Positions 57,803 through 64,000 of a DNA stretch of 64,000 bases are shown here, in pieces. Source of the stretch: CAZBRS01 sp964494475 (GTDB taxonomy: Bacteria > Myxococcota_A > UBA9042 > CAZBRS01). The position numbers and the translations under genes were made by a program. The stretch is from positions 1-64,000 of the forward strand of contig CAZBRS010000020.1 in the NCBI GenBank assembly GCA_964494475.1. The letters are read 5' to 3'. The notes below the pieces were generated by a model that saw nothing but the letters and a program-made list of their open reading frames with translations, ran no database searches and had not been told where the DNA came from. Each line of letters starts with the position of its first letter. The first letter of the stretch is position 1.

Positions 57803-59190
57803 GCACGCCGACACCCCACCTCACGCTGCTCCTGAAGCCGAGCAGCTTCGCGGTCTCGACCTTCCCGCCCCTCAGCCTGCTGTCGCTCGCCACCTGCCTG
57901 CGGGAGCGCGGGCACGAGGCGCGCGTGCTGGACCTGGGCTTCCCCGCCGACGCCGCTGCGCTCGCGGCCGCCGCGACGGGGGGGGAGGCGCCCCTGCTCC
58001 TCGGGGTCACCGCCACTACGCCCGAGTTCTCGGCGGCCGTGCGGCTGGTCGGCGACCTGAAGGCCCGCTTCCCGGCGGTGCCGGTCGTGCTGGGCGGGGT
58101 GCACGTGTCGGCCCTGGGCGCCGAAGCCCTCGCCGAGGCGGGCGCCGACCTCGGGGTGATCGGGGAGGGCGAGGCCACCCTCGACGAGCTCGTGGGGGCG
58201 TTGAAGGCCGGTGGGCGATCCGCCGACCTGGCGAGCGTGCGCGGCCTCGTGCGGCGCACGCCCGACGGGTGGCGCACCAACGCCCCGCGGCCGCCGCAGG
58301 CCGACCTCGACGCCCTGCCCGCGCCCGACTGGAGCCTGGTGCCCACCGAGCGCTACTTCGGCGAGCCCTGGGGCATCTTGCAGAAGCGCGCGCGCACCGG
58401 CTTCGTGGTGACCTCGCGCGGCTGCCCCCACGCGTGCACGTTCTGCGCCTCGCACGTCACGCAGGGTCGGGGCTTTCGGGGCCGCAGCCCGGGGGTGGTC
58501 GTCGACGAGATCGAGGCGCTCTACCGCGACCACGGCGTGCGCGAGATCCTCATCGCCGAAGACAACTTCACGTACGATCGGGAGCGCGCCGCGGCCATCT
58601 GCGACGAGATCCTGCGCCGGGGCCTCGACCTCGCGTGGCGCACGCCCAACGGGGTGCCGGCCGACTCGCTCGATCGGCCGCTGGTGGCGCTCATGAAGCG
58701 GAGCGGCTGCTACCTGCTGGGCTTCGGGCTCGAGTCGGCCAACCGCGACGTGCTGGCGCGCACCGGCAAGCGCCTCGAGCTCGACCGTGTGCTCGACACC
58801 ATCGCCCTGGTGCGCGAGCACGGCCTCACGACCTTCGGCACCTTCGTGCTGGGGCTCCCTGGCGAGACCCGGGCGTCGGCCCTCGAGACCATCCGCTACG
58901 CCGTCGACTCGGGGCTCGACATCGCCCACTTCGGCGCGTACGCGCCCTATCCGGGCTCGCCCGACTTCGAGTTGGTGCGTCATCGCCCCGAGCTCCGCGA
59001 CTGGGACCGCTACGTGGCGTTCGACGCGCTGCCGGGCGGGGCGCTGCCTCCGGCCGAGCTGAAGGCGCTGCTGCGCCGGGCCTACGCCTCGTTCTACCTG
59101 CGCCCCGCCCGCTGGCGGCTCTACCGGCAGATGCTGGGGCCGGCCCAGGTGCTGGCGGCCTCCCGGGCGCTCTTCCACTACCTGAAGTGA
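57799..59190 (+). CDS. Cobalamin-binding-domain radical SAM protein (cluster gene C)
   Basis: This 463-residue protein starts with GTG overlapping the gene B stop (GTGA). The B12-type domain (LLLKPSSFAVSTFPPLSLLS, GVTATTPEFSAAVRLVGDL, VVLGGVHVSALG, IGEGEATLDEL) precedes a radical SAM domain with Cys209, Cys213 and Cys216 (SRGCPHACTFCASH). It is clearly paralogous to gene E on the opposite strand; both share RSPGxVVDEIEALYR, AAAICDEILRRGLD and VALMKRSGCYLLGFG. No other motif reveals the substrate. It is convergent with gene D: its stop lies one base from the end of D. Confidence 0.88.
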   Translation: MSTPTPHLTLLLKPSSFAVSTFPPLSLLSLATCLRERGHEARVLDLGFPADAAALAAAATGGEAPLLLGVTATTPEFSAAVRLVGDLKARFPAVPVVLGGVHVSALGAEALAEAGADLGVIGEGEATLDELVGALKAGGRSADLASVRGLVRRTPDGWRTNAPRPPQADLDALPAPDWSLVPTERYFGEPWGILQKRARTGFVVTSRGCPHACTFCASHVTQGRGFRGRSPGVVVDEIEALYRDHGVREILIAEDNFTYDRERAAAICDEILRRGLDLAWRTPNGVPADSLDRPLVALMKRSGCYLLGFGLESANRDVLARTGKRLELDRVLDTIALVREHGLTTFGTFVLGLPGETRASALETIRYAVDSGLDIAHFGAYAPYPGSPDFELVRHRPELRDWDRYVAFDALPGGALPPAELKALLRRAYASFYLRPARWRLYRQMLGPAQVLAASRALFHYLK

Positions 59191-59191
59191 G

Positions 59192-60610
59192 TCAGCGCAG
59201 GAGGACGATGGCGCCGCCGCGCACGTAGCGGACCGCGTCGGACACCGAGCGCACGTTCCGGAGTTGCCCGAGCACGTAGGGCAGGCGCAGGTAGAACTCG
59301 CGGAACGCGCGGCGCAGCAGGTCGGTGAGCTCGGCCTCGGTCATGGTCGCGGGCACGTACGAGACGTCGTACATGTTCATGGCGTCGAAGCCCTTGAAGC
59401 CCGGCTCGTCGCGGACCTCGTCGTAGATCGCCGTGCCGGGGAAGGGCGTGAGGCTCGCCACGTTCACGAAGTCGAGGTCCAGGCTCTTCATGTAGGCGAT
59501 CGTCTGAAGCCCCTCGGCGCGGGTCTCGGTCGGCAGGCCGAAGATGAACATGCCGTAGGTCTGCAGGCCGGCGGCGCGGATGGCCGCTACGGCCTTGCGC
59601 GCCTGGTCGAGGGTGACGTCCTTGCGGATGCGCGCGAGCAGGCGCTCGGACCCGGTCTCGAGGCCGAGCAGGAGCCGCCAGCACCCGGCGCGCTTCATGG
59701 CCGCCAGCAGCTCGGGGTCGACGGTGTCGACGCGGGCGCTGGCCGCCCAGCTGAGATCGAGGCGGCGCTCCTGCAGCAGCGCGCAGAAGCGCAGCACGCG
59801 CCGGCGGTCGAGGGTGAAGTTGTCGTCGTAGAACAGCACCTCGCGCACGCCGTGGCGCGCCTGCAGCAGCTGGATTTCGGCCACCAGGCTCTCGGCGCTG
59901 CGCAGGCGCGTGCGCTGCACCGTGTGGCAGAACGTGCAGCGGCCCGGGCAGCCCCGCGAGCCGAAGACGGCCGCGAAGGGCAGCCGACGGTACGACTGGG
60001 GCGAGGGGCGGTAGGCGCGGAGCCCCAGGTGCTCCCGCTCGGGCAGCAGCATGGCGTCGAGGTCGGTGATCAGGGCGTCCTTCGGGGAGGCCACGACGCG
60101 CCCGTGCTCGCGGTACGCGAAGCCATCGAGCGGCCCCGGGGCGCGGCCCTCGCCCAGCGCCGTGGTGTACTCGGCGAAGACCTGCTCGGCGTCGCCGTAG
60201 AAGGCGGCGTCGGCCTCGGGGCAGTCGGCCAGGGCCTGGCCGCGCACGGCGTTGACGTGGGCGCCGCCCAGGGCGAGCGTGAGGGCCGGGAAGCGGGCCT
60301 TCAGGTCGCGCGCCAGGCGGCAAGCCTCGCTCCAGTTGAAGGTCACGCAGGAGAGCCCCACCAGGTCCGGGCGCTCCTGTTCGAGGCGGCGCAGCAGCTC
60401 GCCGGGGGGGGAGCACAGGCCGTCGACGATCGACACCTCGTGTCCGGCCCGGCGCAGGTAGGCCGCCAGGTACAGCAGCCCGTAGGGCGGCTGGAGCCCG
60501 AGGATGGGGCGGTTCCCTCCGAGCAGCTTCAGGGGCCCGCTGAACGCCTGGAAGCGGCGGGGCAGGATGCTGCTCATGGGCTGGGGAGGCGTGGCCAGGA
60601 GCACCCTCAC
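59192..60610 (-). CDS. Cobalamin-binding-domain radical SAM protein (cluster gene D)
   Basis: This 472-residue protein has a B12-type domain with LLATPPQPMSSILPRRFQAF, YGLLYLAAYLRRAGHEV, LVGLSCVTFNWSEA and ALGGAHVNAV, then the radical SAM domain with Cys221, Cys225 and Cys228 (SRGCPGRCTFCHT). Barrel segments are VREVLFYDDNFTLDRRR, RLLLGLETGSERLLA and GMFIFGLPTETRAEG. The GTG at 60610 overlaps the stop of the glycosyltransferase gene (GTGA), which decides the start over longer in-frame options. It ends one base past gene C. Last in the E-GT2-D transcript. Confidence 0.87.
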   Translation of the reverse strand: MRVLLATPPQPMSSILPRRFQAFSGPLKLLGGNRPILGLQPPYGLLYLAAYLRRAGHEVSIVDGLCSPPGELLRRLEQERPDLVGLSCVTFNWSEACRLARDLKARFPALTLALGGAHVNAVRGQALADCPEADAAFYGDAEQVFAEYTTALGEGRAPGPLDGFAYREHGRVVASPKDALITDLDAMLLPEREHLGLRAYRPSPQSYRRLPFAAVFGSRGCPGRCTFCHTVQRTRLRSAESLVAEIQLLQARHGVREVLFYDDNFTLDRRRVLRFCALLQERRLDLSWAASARVDTVDPELLAAMKRAGCWRLLLGLETGSERLLARIRKDVTLDQARKAVAAIRAAGLQTYGMFIFGLPTETRAEGLQTIAYMKSLDLDFVNVASLTPFPGTAIYDEVRDEPGFKGFDAMNMYDVSYVPATMTEAELTDLLRRAFREFYLRLPYVLGQLRNVRSVSDAVRYVRGGAIVLLR

Positions 60611-61707
60611 GGCGGCCCCCCGCCGGCCCGTCCCGCGCGCGCGTTGTGCCAGCGGGCCAGGAGCAGCCGCGCCCCGTCGACGAGGCCGAGCGTGACGCCC
60701 GCGAGCCACACGAAGCGCGTGACGACCATCCAGGCGAAGACCCGCAGGCGCCCGTAGCTGCCCATGCCGTCGCCGAGCCAGGCGAAGAACCGGCGATGCA
60801 CCCCCAGGAGCGCGCCGACGCCCGCCACCTGCGAGAGCCCGGCCGCCGCCAGGCCCACCGGGCCGAGGACGACGCCCGCGAGCGAGCCCAGCATGAGGCC
60901 CGCGATCGCGAGCTGGAGCGCGATGGGCTCGCCGCTGTACAGGTCCCTGGTGACGAGCATGCCCGGGAAGCGGAACACGCTGAGCACGCCCACCCGCGAG
61001 AAGCTGAGCTGCTGCTTCAGGTAGCCGCGCCAGGTGTCGCGGAAGTGGTGCCGCACCAGGTTGTCGTGGCTCCAGAGGATGGTGTGGCCGCGCCCCGCGA
61101 TCAGGTAGCCGAGCTCGGAGTCTTCGTTGGCGGCCACGGCCTTCTCGTGGGCGTGGTCCGGGCCCGGCGTCAGGTAGTACTCGGGGTAGCCGCCGACCTC
61201 GTCGAAGACCTCGCGCGCCAGGATGCAGTTGGCGGAGGTGGTCGTGCGCAGCCGCGGCGAAGGCAGGCAGAGGCGCCGGAAGAAGGCCTCGTACGACGCG
61301 AAGAGCGCGGCGGGCGGGTCGCCGTGGCTCACGACGTAACCGCTGCAGAGGACGCGGGCCTGGGGGTGGGCCGCCAGCAGGCGCCGATAGGTCGAGAGCC
61401 AGTCGTCCGGCACCGTCACGTCGGCGTCGACGAAGGCCAGCAACGCGCCGGTGGCGACCCTTGCCCCCTCGTTGCGCGCCACCGCCTGGCCCTTGTTGGC
61501 GGGCAGCTCGACCAGGCGGAACCCGGCCTCGGCGCAGAGGGAGCGGGCGAGCTCGAGCGAGCCGTCGCGGCTGCGGTCGTCGACGACGATGACCTCGTGG
61601 TTCGGGTCGGTCTGACGGGCGAGCGCCCCGAGGCAGCGCTGCAGCGTGCCGAGCGCGTTGTAGACGGGCACGATGACCGAGATTTTCGGGTGCCGGGCGT
61701 CTTCCAT
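60607..61707 (-). CDS. Family 2 glycosyltransferase with C-terminal membrane segments
   Basis: This 366-residue protein has a GT-A fold: ISVIVPVYNALGTLQRCL, VIVVDDRSRDGSLELA (nucleotide site), NKGQAVARNEGA, and FVDADVTVP with the DxD motif. GGYPEYYLTPGPDHAHEK and EDSELGYLIAGRGH are acceptor-side segments. Residues about 270-350 contain hydrophobic helices, so it is probably membrane-associated with the active site on the cytosolic side. It lies between gene E (5-base gap) and gene D (4-base overlap), indicating a sugar-transfer step in the same pathway. Donor and acceptor are unknown. Confidence 0.88.
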   Translation of the reverse strand: MEDARHPKISVIVPVYNALGTLQRCLGALARQTDPNHEVIVVDDRSRDGSLELARSLCAEAGFRLVELPANKGQAVARNEGARVATGALLAFVDADVTVPDDWLSTYRRLLAAHPQARVLCSGYVVSHGDPPAALFASYEAFFRRLCLPSPRLRTTTSANCILAREVFDEVGGYPEYYLTPGPDHAHEKAVAANEDSELGYLIAGRGHTILWSHDNLVRHHFRDTWRGYLKQQLSFSRVGVLSVFRFPGMLVTRDLYSGEPIALQLAIAGLMLGSLAGVVLGPVGLAAAGLSQVAGVGALLGVHRRFFAWLGDGMGSYGRLRVFAWMVVTRFVWLAGVTLGLVDGARLLLARWHNARAGRAGGGPP

Positions 61708-61712
61708 GCCAG

Positions 61713-63113
61713 CTAGCCCAGATAGTGATACAGCACCCGCGCCACCTCGGGCCAGCGCCCCGGGCCGAGCTCGCGCGCGAGCAGCCGCAGGCGCGCCGGT
61801 CGCAGGAAGAAGTGGGGGTAGGCGAAGCGCAAGAGCGCCTTCAGCTGGTCGGGCGGCACGTCGGACACCGGGAAGGGCTTGTAGAACAGGTAGCGATCCC
61901 AGTCGTGCAGGCCCGGCAGGTGCTCGAGGCGCTCGTACTCGGCCGAGCCGGGGTAGGGCGCGAAGATGCCGAAGTGGGCCAGATCGAGCTCGGAGCCGGC
62001 GGCGTAGCGGATGGTGCGGAGCGCCGAGGCGTACGTGTCGCCGGGCAGGCCCAGGATGAAGTAGCCGAAGGTGATGACGCCCTGCTCGCGGACCATGTGC
62101 ACCGCGTCGGCCACCAGGTCGAGGTTCAGGCGCTTGTGCACGTGCGCCAGGACCGCCTGGTCGCCCGACTCGATGCCGAAGCCCAGCAGGTAGCAGCCGC
62201 TCCGCTTCATGAGCGCCACCAGCGGCCGATCGAGGGTGTCGATGCGAACGCCGTTGGGGGTGCGCCACGAGATGTCGAGGCCCCGGCGCAGGATCTCGTC
62301 GCAGATGGCCGCGGCGCGCGCCCGGTCGAAGGTGAAGTTGTCGTCGATGAACAGGAACTCGTGTACGTCGCGGGCGCGGTAGAGCGCCTCGATCTCGTCG
62401 ACCACGTGGCCGGGGCTGCGGCCGCGGAACGGCCTGCCGAGGGTGGCGTGCGAGGCGCAGAACGTGCAGCCGAAGGGGCAGCCGCGCGAGGTCATGATCA
62501 CGGCCGTGCGCGCGCGCCGCTGCATGAGGTGCCAGGGCTTCGTGAAGTAGCGCTCGGACCGCAGCAGGTCCCAGGCCGGGTGGGGCAGGGCGTCGAGGTC
62601 GCGGAGCAGAGGGCGCGGCGGGTTCGTGACCAGGGCTCCGTCGCGGGGGTGCACCAGGCCCCGGATGCCCGTCAGATCGGCGCAGGGGCCGGAGGTCCGC
62701 AGCGCGGTCACGAGCTCGAGCAGGGGCTCCTCGCCCTCGCCGACGACCCCGAGGTCGGCGCCCGCCTCGGCCACGGCCCCGGCGCCGAGCGCGGTGGTGT
62801 GGATGCCGCCGAGCACCACCGGGACGCCGGGGAAGCGGGCCTTCAGCGAACGGACCAGGCGGATCGCCTCGGGGAACTCGGGGGTGGTGGCCGTGATGCC
62901 GAAGACGGTGGGGGCGTCGTCGCGGGACAGAGCGGAGAGATCGGCCACGTCGTCGGGGAAGCCCAGGTCGAGGACGCGCACGCCGTGACCGTGCTGGCGG
63001 AGGTAGGCGGCCAGCAGGAGCAGGTTCAGCGGGGGCGAGCTCGAGAAGGCGAAGCTGGCGGGCTTCAGCAGGACCGCCGCCAGGCCAGCGTCAGCAGTCG
63101 GCCGCGCGGGCAT
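61713..63113 (-). CDS. Cobalamin-binding-domain radical SAM protein (cluster gene E)
   Basis: This 466-residue protein has a B12-type domain (VLLKPASFAFSSSPPLNLLL, GITATTPEFPEAIRLVRSL, VVLGGIHTTALG, VGEGEEPLLEL) and a radical SAM domain with Cys212, Cys216 and Cys219 (SRGCPFGCTFCASH). It is the closest paralogue of gene C across both domains and the C-terminal AHFGxxAPYPGS region. GGAG lies 4 bases before the ATG. Its promoter region is shared with gene F, transcribed the other way. It is first of the reverse transcript E-GT2-D. Substrate unknown. Confidence 0.88.
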   Translation of the reverse strand: MPARPTADAGLAAVLLKPASFAFSSSPPLNLLLLAAYLRQHGHGVRVLDLGFPDDVADLSALSRDDAPTVFGITATTPEFPEAIRLVRSLKARFPGVPVVLGGIHTTALGAGAVAEAGADLGVVGEGEEPLLELVTALRTSGPCADLTGIRGLVHPRDGALVTNPPRPLLRDLDALPHPAWDLLRSERYFTKPWHLMQRRARTAVIMTSRGCPFGCTFCASHATLGRPFRGRSPGHVVDEIEALYRARDVHEFLFIDDNFTFDRARAAAICDEILRRGLDISWRTPNGVRIDTLDRPLVALMKRSGCYLLGFGIESGDQAVLAHVHKRLNLDLVADAVHMVREQGVITFGYFILGLPGDTYASALRTIRYAAGSELDLAHFGIFAPYPGSAEYERLEHLPGLHDWDRYLFYKPFPVSDVPPDQLKALLRFAYPHFFLRPARLRLLARELGPGRWPEVARVLYHYLG

Positions 63114-63158
63114 GTTTCTCCTCCGTCAGGGGCCCGGGGGGTCTCCCCCAGGGCGCGT

Positions 63159-63164
63159 AGTGTA
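63159..63164 (-). promoter_or_regulatory. Candidate extended -10 of gene E
   Basis: On the minus strand TGGTACACT gives an extended -10 (TGnTACACT, core 63159-63164), about 45 bases before the start of gene E. No good -35 is visible. Confidence 0.3.
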
Positions 63165-63185
63165 CCACAACGCGCGCGCCGCGGC

Positions 63186-63213
63186 TTGACACGCTTCCCG
63201 AGCCCCCCATACT
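63186..63213 (+). promoter_or_regulatory. Predicted promoter of gene F
   Basis: A perfect TTGACA (63186-63191) and CATACT (63208-63213) are 16 bases apart, 22 bases before the GTG. Confidence 0.5.
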
Positions 63214-63235
63214 CGCAGGCGAGAGGGGCCCCCAC

Positions 63236-64000
63236 GTGGCAAGACGACGGACGATCAGCCTGGTGGCGCTGAACCGCGATCGCGAGCACGAGCCGGGGTA
63301 CAACCTCTCGAACACCTACGGGCTCTATGTGCTCACGTGGTACGCGCGGCAGGACGCGCTCGTGCGCCAGCGCTGCGACTTCGCGATCCGCGACGTGCCC
63401 TTCGAGGCGCGGCAGGGGCCGGCCGTGCAGGCGCTCGTCCGTGAGCCGGTCGACGTGCTGGGGCTGTCGTGCTCGACGTTGTCGACCGCGTGGGTCGAGC
63501 GGGTCATCGAGGCCTCCCGGGCGGTCGACCCCGAGCGTTTCATCCTGCTGGGCGGCGACTTCGTGTCGGTCGTGCTGGGGCGGGGCCGTGTGCCCATGAA
63601 CGAGCGCGTGGTGGTCTTCCCGTGGGGCACGGGGCGTACCGAGGAGCCCTTCCTGGCCGTCATGCGCGCGTTGGCCGCGACCGGCACGCTCACGTCCGAC
63701 GATCTCGAGCGCATCCCCGGCATCACGTGGTGGTCCAGCGACGGCGCTCGGCACGACAACCCGCCCGGCGAGTACGTGCCGCTCAGCCGCATCGCGTCGC
63801 CCTACCTCGCGGGCGAGCCGCCCATGCCCACCTTCGGCGACTTCCTCTTCGTGCGCGCCGGCTTCGGGTGCCTGTCGAAGTGCCGCTTCTGCATCTGGGG
63901 CGGCAAGGGGCACGGCGTGCGCACCATCGACTGGCCGCCCCTGGAGCGCGTGCGGGGCGAGCTGGCCCTGGCCGCGCGCGCGGGGGTCCGCGATGTCGAG
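63236..64000 (+). CDS. Radical SAM protein with N-terminal B12-type domain (cluster gene F), 3'-truncated by the window edge
   Basis: From GTG 63236 the frame stays open to the window end, giving 255 residues. The N-terminal half has a Rossmann-like pattern with VDVLGLSCSTLSTAWVERV and RFILLGGDFVSVVLG, resembling but diverging from the B12 domains of A-E. Cys212, Cys216 and Cys219 (GFGCLSKCRFCIWGG) form the radical SAM motif. GAGAGG lies about 10 bases upstream. The C-terminus is missing. It is divergently transcribed from gene E, so the cluster continues beyond the window. Confidence 0.8.
   Translation, partial: MARRRTISLVALNRDREHEPGYNLSNTYGLYVLTWYARQDALVRQRCDFAIRDVPFEARQGPAVQALVREPVDVLGLSCSTLSTAWVERVIEASRAVDPERFILLGGDFVSVVLGRGRVPMNERVVVFPWGTGRTEEPFLAVMRALAATGTLTSDDLERIPGITWWSSDGARHDNPPGEYVPLSRIASPYLAGEPPMPTFGDFLFVRAGFGCLSKCRFCIWGGKGHGVRTIDWPPLERVRGELALAARAGVRDVE

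Overview
This is 64 kb of very GC-rich bacterial DNA. It is densely packed, with many ATGA, TGATG and GTGA gene overlaps, and contains no rRNA, recognisable tRNA, CRISPR array or intact transposase. The gene content suggests Myxococcota or a neighbouring former deltaproteobacterial lineage such as Bradymonadota. Evidence for this is two large secreted proteins with Gly/Ser-Cys-transmembrane-Arg tails resembling MYXO-CTERM, Cys-rich repeats of the type DDxDxCTxxxC, Asp/Ala/Pro linkers after lipoprotein cysteines, and a Ser/Thr kinase. This is an inference from content, not a phylogeny. A run of 100 N at 1342-1441, flanked by an identical 55-bp repeat, marks the sequence as a scaffolded draft assembly.

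Layout. 1-1258: the 3' part of groEL followed by groES (reversed order) and a terminator that coincides with the gap. 1586-3037: secreted lipase-like lipoprotein. 4917-3045 (minus): hpf-like gene, HEAT-repeat lipoprotein, mazG. 5041-6613: lipid-kinase family protein and a ComEA-like helix-hairpin-helix protein. 12856-6658 (minus): five-gene operon ileS, lspA (with a large insertion), glgA, uspA and a zinc-ribbon protein. 19146-12949 (minus): Ser/Thr kinase with a cyclase-like tail, then a 1518-residue M6 metalloprotease with Cys-rich repeats. 19315-20151: SDR oxidoreductase. 28458-20148 (minus): corA, a lipoprotein-type tamA and tamB. 28584-31985: secreted GH38 alpha-mannosidase. 34480-31970 (minus): subtilisin. 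34632-35810: RelA/SpoT-type HD protein. 37093-35819 (minus): RlmI-type methyltransferase. 39361-37145 (minus): nrfHA. 40195-39497 (minus): WG-repeat lipoprotein. 40315-41661: diguanylate cyclase.

41718-45659 is a probable accessory block: an AAA ATPase/PD-(D/E)XK protein facing a 755-residue orphan with a possible HTH. 49433-45859 (minus): DUF444 protein, SpoVR, small lipoprotein and DnaQ-like exonuclease. 50484-49528 (minus): Tat-type hydrolase. 50615-54921: carAB.

54969-64000 is the most unusual part. It holds six radical SAM genes, most or all with a cobalamin-type N-terminal domain, plus one family 2 glycosyltransferase, arranged as a forward run (A, B, C), a reverse run (E, GT2, D) and a divergent sixth gene (F) running off the window. 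It looks like a biosynthetic locus with unknown product.

Functional threads: envelope biogenesis (TamA/TamB, LspA), secreted degradative enzymes (M6 and S8 proteases, GH38, lipase-like hydrolase), dissimilatory nitrite reduction to ammonium (NrfHA), and nucleotide or stress signalling (GGDEF, HD alarmone hydrolase-like, HPF, MazG, UspA, kinase with cyclase-like domain).
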